From Vulcanimicrobiota bacterium (GTDB lineage Bacteria > Vulcanimicrobiota > Vulcanimicrobiia > Eremiobacterales > Eremiobacteraceae), in NCBI GenBank assembly GCA_019235715.1, contig JAFAKE010000070.1, positions 1 to 64,000 on the forward strand: a DNA stretch of 64,000 nucleotides, read 5' to 3'. The notes under the pieces were generated by a model. It was not told the origin of the DNA, made no database searches, and was given only the letters and a program-made list of their open reading frames with translations. This document shows, piece after piece, positions 56,482 through 63,663 of the stretch (the stretch's first letter is position 1; every line of letters begins with the position of its first letter). The translations under genes and the position numbers were made by a program.

Positions 56482-56867
56482 ATGACGCGATCTTCGTCTT
56501 GCTGATGTTCGGCTGTTATATCGCGGCGCCGATCGTCGCGTACCATCGCGGCCAGCGCTATTGGTGGGTGCACATCGTCCTCGGATGGATGGCTCCCGAA
56601 CTGGCGCTGTTCATCGCGTTCATGCCAGTCTTCATTCTGCGGAGTAGCCCGAAGAGCGTCCTCAAGACGAGATTGGATCGCAACGCGCTTCACGCGCAGC
56701 TGCGGCGATTGAAATGGGCGATCTGCCGCCGATCGAGATCGCCGGAATCGTTCCGGGCGCCGCCGAGACGTTTTTCTGGCGCCAGCGCGCGCAGTACGGT
56801 GAGCGGCTACGAGCGGGCCATAACGCCGTTGATGTCGTGTGGGGCCCGACGGGAACCATCTTCGTGA
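56478..56867 (+). CDS. Two-TM protein, 3' part overlaps the next gene
   Basis: The start ATG overlaps the nuclease stop. The first 55 residues hold two TM helices (AIFVLLMFGCYIAAPIVAY and IVLGWMAPELALFIAFMPVFIL), then a basic region. From about residue 80 the frame becomes an Arg/Ser-rich shadow of the next gene, which is read in another frame from 56714. So the real product is either a short two-TM protein that ends late by chance, or the N-terminal half of a TM-PH protein whose frame is broken near 56700-56715. No known family. Confidence 0.55.
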   Translation: MNDAIFVLLMFGCYIAAPIVAYHRGQRYWWVHIVLGWMAPELALFIAFMPVFILRSSPKSVLKTRLDRNALHAQLRRLKWAICRRSRSPESFRAPPRRFSGASARSTVSGYERAITPLMSCGARREPSS

Positions 56868-57133
56868 GCGACCAGCGCATCGCGTTCAAGTCATCCCATG
56901 GCTTCATTTCCGCCGGTTACGAGCGCATCTTCGGCTACGATGCCTATCATGACGGCTTGGGTTTGCAGATCGAAGAGCTGGGCATGATCCGCTTTTTGAC
57001 GGGAGACGAGTGCCTCGGCGTGCTGTTCGATAATGTCGTGAAGCGCTTGAGTCTGCTCTCTCGCGCCGCCGCTGCCAGAAGCTCGCCCATGCCGCGATTG
57101 CTCCCGCAACGTCCGGCCGCTAATGGGACGTAG
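56714..57133 (+). CDS. PH-like domain protein, possibly the C-terminal half of the preceding gene
   Basis: The protein has 139 residues from ATG 56714. The core has VVWGPTGTIFVSDQRIAFKSS, SAGYERIFGYDAYHDGLGLQI and LFDNVVKRLSLL, a pattern seen in bacterial PH-like/bPH domains (a V-T-x-x-R-I-x-F strand followed by I-x-x-Y-x-D-G). The Arg/Pro-rich tail is likely flexible. The frame is open upstream too. It is the last gene of the WYL-linked operon. No catalytic motif; a membrane- or protein-binding role is inferred. Confidence 0.6.
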   Translation: MGDLPPIEIAGIVPGAAETFFWRQRAQYGERLRAGHNAVDVVWGPTGTIFVSDQRIAFKSSHGFISAGYERIFGYDAYHDGLGLQIEELGMIRFLTGDECLGVLFDNVVKRLSLLSRAAAARSSPMPRLLPQRPAANGT

Positions 57134-57218
57134 GCGAACGCTTATGCTTGTCGCGAACGCAGCCGATAACCCGACGGAGACGTTTCGAACCGAAAAAACG
57201 TTTCCATAGTGGAGATCC

Positions 57219-58130
57219 TTGAAAAATCTAATCGCCGCGCTCGGCCTCCTGGCCATACTGGGAGTCGCCGGACCGGGTCGTGCTGACAAACCAGCGCCCG
57301 CTCAACCTGTGAGCGCGCCGCTTCGAATCATGGCGCTCGGGGACTCGATCACCGCGGGCGTCAACGTCGTGGCTCCCGCCGATGGCGGGTACCGCCGCAA
57401 GCTTTCGGCCCTGCTCACTGCGCACGATTATCACGTCGTCTTCGTGGGCAGCCGCAACGACTTTTCGGCCGGCTTGGCGCAGCCGTGGCATGAGGGCTGG
57501 CCGGGCTACGTCATCAAGGCATATCCGTCGGCGCCCATCGGTCAGTTGAGCGGCCAGATAGCGGCTGGCGCGATCTCAATGGACAAGCCCGACGTCATTC
57601 TCCTCATGATCGGCACCAACGATCTGCTGCGCGCGCAAGCGGGTTATGCCGGCTACAGCGAGCCCGCGGCCGAGCGCAACATGGGAGCGCTGTTGAACGA
57701 GATTTTCGCAGCCAAGCCCGATGTACGCGTGATCGTGGCCGGCATCGTCGACAGCCCGCGCCTTACCCAGTGCAGTGTGGATCAGTTCGACACTGGGTCA
57801 TCCCTGTGCGGGCCCTCGGCTGGAGGGTTGCCCGCGCTCGTCAAGCGCTTCCAGGCGCGCGGCAAATCGATTTGGCTCGCTAGCGGCATGAACCGCGCAC
57901 TGCCGCGCACGGCCGCGTATTTCCCAGACGGCCTGCATCCCGACGACGCCGGCTACGACGCTATGGCACAAGTGTGGTTCCGCGCGTTCCAGTCCTCACT
58001 TGGCAGCCCCGCTCAAGTTGCGGCCCTCACAGCGCATCACGCCGCGCAGACCACGGCGCAGCCGGCGATCGCCAACGCGGCTGCATCATTGCATGCCAAC
58101 GCCGCACAACCAAACTCGAAGAGCCACTAG
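57219..58130 (+). CDS. SGNH/GDSL-type secreted hydrolase
   Basis: The protein has 303 residues from TTG with GGAG close upstream. A signal peptide (about 1-23) precedes the SGNH core: block I ALGDSITAG with Ser, block II region HEGWPGY, block III GTND, and block V DGLHPDDAGYD with Asp and His. The C-terminus is an Ala/Gln-rich tail of about 45 residues. It is a lipase-, esterase- or carbohydrate-esterase-like enzyme outside the cytoplasm. A stem (57176-57184 with 57197-57205) lies just upstream of the ribosome binding site. Confidence 0.9.
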   Translation: MKNLIAALGLLAILGVAGPGRADKPAPAQPVSAPLRIMALGDSITAGVNVVAPADGGYRRKLSALLTAHDYHVVFVGSRNDFSAGLAQPWHEGWPGYVIKAYPSAPIGQLSGQIAAGAISMDKPDVILLMIGTNDLLRAQAGYAGYSEPAAERNMGALLNEIFAAKPDVRVIVAGIVDSPRLTQCSVDQFDTGSSLCGPSAGGLPALVKRFQARGKSIWLASGMNRALPRTAAYFPDGLHPDDAGYDAMAQVWFRAFQSSLGSPAQVAALTAHHAAQTTAQPAIANAAASLHANAAQPNSKSH

Positions 58131-58212
58131 ACCCAGTTTCTTCAAGGTCGAGCTCGGGTAGAACGGCAAAACGCGCCGCGAGGCGGCACCGCCGCGGCGC
58201 GCACGTTCTCTC

Positions 58213-59394
58213 GTGGCAGTCAGCGCTTTACCACTTCCCCACGCACTCGAGGGTCCGGCCGATGCCCCTGCGCGCATCGAGCCGCTGGCACACGAGGAGC
58301 ACGTCGGCGTCTTTGACGGGCTGCGCGGCGTCGCGATCCTGCTTGTCGTCTGGTATCACGTCGGGCTGGTCACGCACGCGCTCTCAGCCTGGACGGTTTT
58401 CGGAAGATCGTTGAACGTGCAGGCGATCGCACAGACGGGGTTCGTCGGCGTCGACCTCTTCTTTTTCGTCAGCGGGTTCTGCCTGTTCTACCCCTACGCG
58501 CGTTCGATCGTCGAAGGCCGAGAGTTGATGACGATGCGCGAGTTCACGCGCAAGCGGCTGCTGAAGATCCTGCCATCATATCTGCTCGCACTGACCGCGT
58601 TCGCGCTTCTCTACCGACAGTCGTTCGCATCGCCCGCTGATTTCTGGCGTCAATTCGGATTGCATCTCGCATTCTTGCACCCGCTTTTTCTCGACTCGTT
58701 CGGTTCGATCAGCGGACCGTTGTGGACGCTCGGTATCGAGGTCGAATTCTACGCGCTGTTCCCGCTGATCTGCTGGTTTTTCCGCAAGCAGCCGTTCATC
58801 GTCTTTTCGCTGATCGCGGTCGGCGCAATTTTCTATCGGGTTTCGCTCAGCGCGCACGGCGCCACGACGATGCTCTATCAGACCGATCAGCTGCCCGCCG
58901 TCATCGACTTATTCGCAAGCGGAATGCTCGCGGCGTACGTCATCGTGCTCGTGCGCATGCGTGGCATCCGATCAAACGCAGCGCGTGGCGCGTGGACCGC
59001 GATCGGCATCGCCGCGATCGCATCCGTCGGCCTCTTGCTCACGCGTCTCTCTGCTGCCGGTGACGCGGGCGGCGATGCAGGCGCCTACACCTGGCTCAAC
59101 GACCACCGCTTCGCGTTCGCCGCCCTCTTCGGCGCGACTGGGATCGGACTGACGCTCGGCGTACCGGCTGGACGTCTGCTCTTCACGAATCCGATACTCG
59201 GTTACCTAGCCGGCATCTCCTACAATCTGTATCTATGGCATCTCGAGATCGTGTGGCAAGCGCATTTGCTCTTGCAGCGCGTGCCGCAATGGATCACGAT
59301 CGCGGCGGCGGTCGTCGTCGCGCTGGCTATCGCGTCGCTCGTCACCTATCTCATCGAGCGGCCGCTGCTGAAACTTGGCCGCCGGCGCACGTGA
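58213..59394 (+). CDS. Acyltransferase-3 family membrane protein
   Basis: The protein has 393 residues from GTG. The N-terminus has FDGLRGVAILLVVWYHVGLV with the conserved Arg and His of the family, then about ten TM helices (FVGVDLFFFVSGFCLFYPY, PLWTLGIEVEFYALFPLICW, and others), ending LIERPLLKLGRRR. The family transfers acyl groups, such as O-acetyl, to sugars or peptides at the envelope. It is not clearly in an operon with the GDSL gene, although both are plus-strand and close. Confidence 0.92.
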   Translation: MAVSALPLPHALEGPADAPARIEPLAHEEHVGVFDGLRGVAILLVVWYHVGLVTHALSAWTVFGRSLNVQAIAQTGFVGVDLFFFVSGFCLFYPYARSIVEGRELMTMREFTRKRLLKILPSYLLALTAFALLYRQSFASPADFWRQFGLHLAFLHPLFLDSFGSISGPLWTLGIEVEFYALFPLICWFFRKQPFIVFSLIAVGAIFYRVSLSAHGATTMLYQTDQLPAVIDLFASGMLAAYVIVLVRMRGIRSNAARGAWTAIGIAAIASVGLLLTRLSAAGDAGGDAGAYTWLNDHRFAFAALFGATGIGLTLGVPAGRLLFTNPILGYLAGISYNLYLWHLEIVWQAHLLLQRVPQWITIAAAVVVALAIASLVTYLIERPLLKLGRRRT

Positions 59395-59409
59395 GACTGA
59401 AGCCATCGG

Positions 59410-60690
59410 TCAGATCGAGTACACCGTGGGACTTTGCGCGTCGTTATAGCCTTCATCAAACGCGGCCTTGAGCAAGTCGCCTTTGTCAAACCCCAACGAG
59501 GTCAGCTTGAGCGGCTGCGGCGGCCTGATGATCCGCAGCCGTATGGGCTCCCAGTGCGGATCGTGGATGCCTCTTAAGAAAGCGACGGTATGCGGCTGCA
59601 GGTCGTGATAGTCGCGATACCGCGACAGCAGATTGCGCGCGATCGATAGCCTCATATCGTCTTCAAGCAGTTCGCGCTGTACGACCGACAACGAGCCGAA
59701 CATCAGGCTCGGTATCGAATCGGCTTGCTTTTGTGCGCCCTCACCAGGCGCGCTTGCAGTCACCACGGTGATGTCGGCAGCGCCAGCGGCGGCAACCGTC
59801 GTGATCGGTGTGTTGTTGGCGACGCCGCCGTCGACGTAAAGATCTTGCGTGCCGGTCTCGGCGATCGGCACCTCGACTGGTTGAAACATGCCAGGGACGG
59901 CTGCGGAGGCGAGGACGCATGAAACGAGGTTGTCCTCCGTGAGCACGTAGCGCTGGCCGCCCGGCTGAATCGCCGGTCCCTCACCGCTGTCCGCCTCGAT
60001 CTTCACGCGGTGTAGAAATGAGTCCCTTTGCGCATCGGCGACCGGTCCGACGAAATGATAGAATGAATCAGAACTGAAGCGCGTCATGTTGGTGGCGTTG
60101 ATGATGAGGCTTGTCTGCATCTCGGCCAGCGTGAACGGGTATTTCTTGACTAGACCGTCGATACCGTCGCTGCTCACGACGCCCATGATTTTGGAGAGCT
60201 CTTCTTTCGAGCCCATCTGCTTGATCTCACCGTTCGCCTGACTCAAATAACGCAGTTTGCGAGGAAAGCCATGCCTGCTCGACTCATCAAACGCATTCGC
60301 CGCGTTTACACCATGTTGTGCCGGCGGAATCAGTTGCGTGACATTGGCCTCCGGCATTGAGAGCCACAGCTGACCCGCCTGCGCAATGGAAGCGCTTGTG
60401 GCGCGTGCAGCAAACGCCGCGTTGATCGCGCCTGCCGACGTGCCGGAGATGACGTCAAAGGGCGAGCCTTGCGTGTCGATGTCCTTGAACAGCCACTTGA
60501 GCACGCCGGCTTCATACGCGCCGCGCGCACCTGCGCCGGAAAGCACGAGCGCGCGCCGCGGCAGTTTCGGCTTGAGCGGCGGCGGCAAGGGGAACCACGG
60601 CGGCAGGGCGGCTTCCACGCGCTGCGTCGTCGCAGCGGCGATGCCGGCGCCTCCGAGTGCGGCGAAAAATGCCGAACGAGACAGTCGCAT
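59410..60690 (-). CDS. Patatin-like phospholipase, signal-peptide bearing
   Basis: The protein has 426 residues from ATG with GGGAG upstream; the frame extends further up without homology. The N-terminus MRLSRSAFFAALGGAGIAAATT looks like a signal peptide. The catalytic dyad is complete: GAGARGAYEAGVL oxyanion loop, GTSAGAINAAF with Ser, and DGGVANN with Asp. It hydrolyses lipid acyl esters. The mature protein is thus probably periplasmic or exported. Divergent from the HdeD-like gene. Confidence 0.92.
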   Translation of the reverse strand: MRLSRSAFFAALGGAGIAAATTQRVEAALPPWFPLPPPLKPKLPRRALVLSGAGARGAYEAGVLKWLFKDIDTQGSPFDVISGTSAGAINAAFAARATSASIAQAGQLWLSMPEANVTQLIPPAQHGVNAANAFDESSRHGFPRKLRYLSQANGEIKQMGSKEELSKIMGVVSSDGIDGLVKKYPFTLAEMQTSLIINATNMTRFSSDSFYHFVGPVADAQRDSFLHRVKIEADSGEGPAIQPGGQRYVLTEDNLVSCVLASAAVPGMFQPVEVPIAETGTQDLYVDGGVANNTPITTVAAAGAADITVVTASAPGEGAQKQADSIPSLMFGSLSVVQRELLEDDMRLSIARNLLSRYRDYHDLQPHTVAFLRGIHDPHWEPIRLRIIRPPQPLKLTSLGFDKGDLLKAAFDEGYNDAQSPTVYSI

Positions 60691-60872
60691 ACGAACTCCC
60701 AAACCTTCCAATATTCCAATAGATGGAGGTAGCAGGTGCGAGTACGTGACGCCGCTACTTATCGCCTGTGCGCGTCCCAAAGCCGGAGGGCCGTCATGCG
60801 CAGGTCGCGCAAGCCACCTTCTTCTCCGGCCGGCGCTTTGCACCGGCGTGGTGCGTTGCAAGGAGGATGGAC

Positions 60873-61445
60873 ATGGTTCTCGCGTCAGAAATGGTCGGCG
60901 CGATCGCAGAGCACTGGTGGGTGCTCCTCATCCGCGGTCTTATCGCAATCATCTTCGGCATTCTCTTCATCATGTATCCGGGGCATACGCTTGTCGCGCT
61001 GCTCTATATCTTCGGCGCATTTGCGATCGTCGACGGCGCGTTCGCGTTGATCCAGGCACTGCGCCTCGGGGTGCACAGCGACCGTTGGTGGCCGCTTATC
61101 TTAGAGGCGGTGCTCGGCATCGCCGTGGGCGTGTTGTTCTTCCGCTTCACTGGCATGAGTGCCGAGGTCGTCGCCTATGTCATCGCCATTTGGGCGATCG
61201 CGACCGGCATCTTGGAGATCGTGGCAGCCTTCCGCTTTGGCGGCCAGGGCAGCGCCCCGTGGCTGCTTGGACTGGCCGGCATTCTCTCGATCATCGTCGG
61301 TCTGATCTTCGCAGTTGCGCCGATCCCCGGCTTGCTCGCCTACGTGATCGTGCTCGGTATTTACGCGATCATCTTCGGCATCTTGATGGTCGTGTGGGCG
61401 TTCCGGCTGCGCAGTACCGGAAAAGCGCTTGGCGCGACGACGTAG
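60873..61445 (+). CDS. HdeD-like (DUF308) membrane protein
   Basis: The protein has 190 residues from the ATG six bases after AGGAGG; the ATG immediately after that motif is too close. Six TM helices are expected: WWVLLIRGLIAIIFGILFIMYP, LVALLYIFGAFAIVDGAFALIQAL, then WWPLILEAVLGIAVGVLFF, and so on. The repeated Gly-Ile-x-x-Gly pattern is typical of HdeD. In enteric bacteria HdeD is acid-stress-related. A 182-base leader precedes it, and a strong terminator follows. Confidence 0.9.
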   Translation: MVLASEMVGAIAEHWWVLLIRGLIAIIFGILFIMYPGHTLVALLYIFGAFAIVDGAFALIQALRLGVHSDRWWPLILEAVLGIAVGVLFFRFTGMSAEVVAYVIAIWAIATGILEIVAAFRFGGQGSAPWLLGLAGILSIIVGLIFAVAPIPGLLAYVIVLGIYAIIFGILMVVWAFRLRSTGKALGATT

Positions 61446-61466
61446 AGCTGCGATCCACAGAAAGCA

Positions 61467-61504
61467 GACGCGCCGGCCTCAAGGGCCTGGCGCGTCTTTT
61501 GTTC
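61467..61504 (+). terminator. Intrinsic terminator of the HdeD-like gene
   Basis: GACGCGCC and GGCGCGTC form an 8-bp stem, with an inner GGC/GCC pair. TTTTGTTCTC follows at once, so stem and U-tract are both good. Confidence 0.85.
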
Positions 61505-61525
61505 TCATGAACCCGCGGCTACATC

Positions 61526-62152
61526 TTATTTGGGCGAGTATTGTTTGACGAAATCGGCGGCGCGAGTGTGGCCACGCTGGAGCGCTTCACGCCAATACCC
61601 GAGCGCTTGATCGCGATGACCTAGGTGCAGGCTTGCCCACGCGGCGTAGTCCCACGCGAACATGTTCGCGGGGTCATTCGCGAAGGCGCGCTGGCATGCG
61701 TTCAGCGCGTCGCTATAGTCCTTGCCGACCTCATAATAGACGCGGCATAGCGCCCACGGCAATGCGCCGCTCTTCTGATTGTTCTCTATGCCGCGCGTGA
61801 ACGTCTCGACCGCATCTTTGTAGTCCGCGGGACTCGTGGGGGCACGCATCGCCTGTAAGGTCCCAAGCCCGAGCCAGCCCTCGGGAATATGCCGGTCTAC
61901 CGAGATCGACTTACGATAGTAGTGCTCGGCCGGCCGCAACGCAAGCATGTGCTCGAAGCTCACGCCGCGATAGTACACGGCGAACGCAAAAAGCGGCCGG
62001 AATAAGAGCCAACCTACGACGAGCACCAACACCAAAATGATCCAGCGATCGTATGTCTTGATGATATAGGGCTTGACCTGTTGGCTCCCCATCGTCTTTC
62101 CGGCAGCGGCCGCCGGAGCTGCTTGGATGGTCGCCACGTTTTCGTCGCTCAT
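61526..62152 (-). CDS. TPR-like membrane-anchored protein
   Basis: The protein has 208 residues. A short cytoplasmic N-terminus is followed by one TM helix (about 36-60, RWIILVLVLVVGWLLF). The rest consists of TPR-like helical repeats (EHYYRKSISVDRHIPEGWLGLGTL, LCRVYYEVGKDYSDALNACQRAFANDP, MFAWDYAAWASLHLGHRDQALGYWREAL). Its start overlaps the stop of the CcdA-like gene (ATGA), so the two may work together at the membrane. It is probably a scaffold for envelope proteins. Confidence 0.75.
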   Translation of the reverse strand: MSDENVATIQAAPAAAAGKTMGSQQVKPYIIKTYDRWIILVLVLVVGWLLFRPLFAFAVYYRGVSFEHMLALRPAEHYYRKSISVDRHIPEGWLGLGTLQAMRAPTSPADYKDAVETFTRGIENNQKSGALPWALCRVYYEVGKDYSDALNACQRAFANDPANMFAWDYAAWASLHLGHRDQALGYWREALQRGHTRAADFVKQYSPK

Positions 62153-62832
62153 GCGATGACCGCAAAGAACAGCGCGAGAAACACCAGCACGTAGCCGGCG
62201 GCCATCTCAGCAGCCAGCTGCCAGCGTTTGACCGCAGGATGGTGCGTGTACCACGGCGCGATGACGCCGGCTGCGAATACCGGCAACCCGTGCCCGATGC
62301 CGAAGAACAGCATGAGCAGCGCCCCTAGCGCGAGTTCGCCTTGGAATGTCGTGACGGCGAGAGCGCCGATCATGAAGGGCGTCGCATCCGGCGCGATGAG
62401 GAACGCGAAACCGAAACCAAGCATGAAGGCGCCAGGCACGCCATGACCCATGACGGACAACAGCGGCACCTTGACCGGGATCTCGATGAGTCTGATCATC
62501 GACAAACCCATGAGCAGACACAGCGCTGCCGTGAAATAGTACAAGAAGCCCGTCATCGACAGCAGCGCACCGAAGGTGCCGGCCATCGCACCGACGCCGC
62601 AATAGACGACGCAGATGCCGGCGACAAACGCCAGCGATAGCACTGCGGCGTGCGCGGTGTTGCGTGCCTCGCGACCGGCATAGTTGACGATCGCGATCAT
62701 GCGCGGAACGCTCGACGGGCTCAGGCTGCTGAGGACGCCGCCCAAGAGCATGAGGCCGAGCGCAACAGGCAGGTGCTGGTGGATCTCGTCAGACAGCTTG
62801 TCGACGAGCGCGTAAATATTGGTCCAATCCAT
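62149..62832 (-). CDS. CcdA/DsbD-like membrane protein lacking redox cysteines
   Basis: The protein has 227 residues from the ATG giving MDWTNIYALVDKLSDEIHQH. It has about six TM helices in two pseudo-repeats, with LSSLSPSSVP in the first and IAPDATP in the second. In CcdA and DsbD these Pro-rich turns carry the redox Cys (SPC and PC). Here the positions are Ser40 and Asp149, so no disulfide relay is possible. The two remaining Cys pairs (residues 74/78 and 105) are elsewhere. It could be a changed transporter. The downstream TPR gene start overlaps its stop. Divergent from bolA. Confidence 0.7.
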   Translation of the reverse strand: MDWTNIYALVDKLSDEIHQHLPVALGLMLLGGVLSSLSPSSVPRMIAIVNYAGREARNTAHAAVLSLAFVAGICVVYCGVGAMAGTFGALLSMTGFLYYFTAALCLLMGLSMIRLIEIPVKVPLLSVMGHGVPGAFMLGFGFAFLIAPDATPFMIGALAVTTFQGELALGALLMLFFGIGHGLPVFAAGVIAPWYTHHPAVKRWQLAAEMAAGYVLVFLALFFAVIA

Positions 62833-62935
62833 CTGTAGACAGTATCGGCAGCGGCGCGGCTTGTCGCTACCCGAGGAGCCGGGACAGGTCGCCGAGGCAG
62901 AGGTCCGACTGCGCCTCGAAGAAGATAAGCAAGCC

Positions 62936-63175
62936 GTGATCACGCCCGTCGAACTCACCGCCCTCATCCGCAGCGCGCTTCCCGACGCGCACGTCGAGGT
63001 CTACGACCGGACGGGGACGCGGGACCATTACAATCTGAAGATCGTCTCCAAGGGGTTTGCGGGCCTCACGCCGCTTGACCGCCACCGGCTGGTCTACAAG
63101 GCGCTCGATGAGGCGCTAAAAGACGGCCGCCTTCACGCCGTCGAATTGACAACTCAGACCCCCGACGTGATGTAA
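62936..63175 (+). CDS. bolA: BolA family protein
   Basis: The protein has 79 residues from GTG 62936; the open frame runs further up but without homology. The BolA core has VELTALIRSALPDAHVEVYDRTG, HYNLKIVSKGFAGLTPLDRHRLVYKALDE and GRLHAVELTTQTP, which includes the conserved His used with glutaredoxin to ligate [2Fe-2S]. It is a small DNA- or Fe-S-binding protein. The gene for a monothiol glutaredoxin follows after 34 bases, the classic partner, so they likely form a BolA-Grx complex for iron-sulfur trafficking. Confidence 0.9.
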   Translation: MITPVELTALIRSALPDAHVEVYDRTGTRDHYNLKIVSKGFAGLTPLDRHRLVYKALDEALKDGRLHAVELTTQTPDVM

Positions 63176-63209
63176 ACTTAATGCTGCATTCAGAACGGAA
63201 CCAAAGACG

Positions 63210-63542
63210 ATGAGCGAAGAGCTTCAAGACCAGATCCAGGACGAGATACGCACGCACAAGATCCTGGTCTATGGCAAGGGCACCAAAGATGCGCCGCGCT
63301 GCGGCTTCACGATGGAAACCATCGCGTTCTTCAGCCAGTTCGGTTACCCGTTCGAGGTCATCGACGTGCTTGAGGACATGCCCAAGCGTCAAGCGCTCAG
63401 CGAACTCACCGACTGGCCGACGTTGCCAAAAGTGTTCATCAACGGCGCGTTCTACGGCGATACCGACATCCTTGGCCCGATGCACGAGCGTGGCGAGCTG
63501 CAGCCGCTGCTCGAATCAACGTTCAAAACGCCTGTGCGATAA
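63210..63542 (+). CDS. grxD: Monothiol glutaredoxin (Grx4/GrxD type)
   Basis: The protein has 110 residues. The fold has the glutaredoxin start KILVYGKGTKDAPRCGFTMETIAFF, the TLPKVFINGAFYGDTDIL segment with cis-Pro, and GELQPLL. The active site is CGFT with Cys31 in place of the usual CGFS; Ser to Thr is conservative. Such proteins bind a [2Fe-2S] cluster with glutathione and BolA. The bolA gene lies just upstream. A weak hairpin (63613-63636, AGGCGA...TCGCCT then GTTT) follows and may terminate it. Confidence 0.93.
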   Translation: MSEELQDQIQDEIRTHKILVYGKGTKDAPRCGFTMETIAFFSQFGYPFEVIDVLEDMPKRQALSELTDWPTLPKVFINGAFYGDTDILGPMHERGELQPLLESTFKTPVR

Positions 63543-63663
63543 CTGCGCATCAACGAATACATCTCAGTTCATCCGTTGCACTAGACGGGACGTCGTTGGA
63601 GCTCCGTCGAAGAGGCGAGTTCCGTTTGCTTCGCCTGTTTAAGAAGATAGGAAGATAGCTTCG

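Noticed and set aside
60724..60860. Possible GEMM/c-di-GMP riboswitch, because of a CCCAAAGCC stretch in the HdeD leader
   Set aside because: The other conserved GEMM segments and the second helix are missing; only a short chance match remains.
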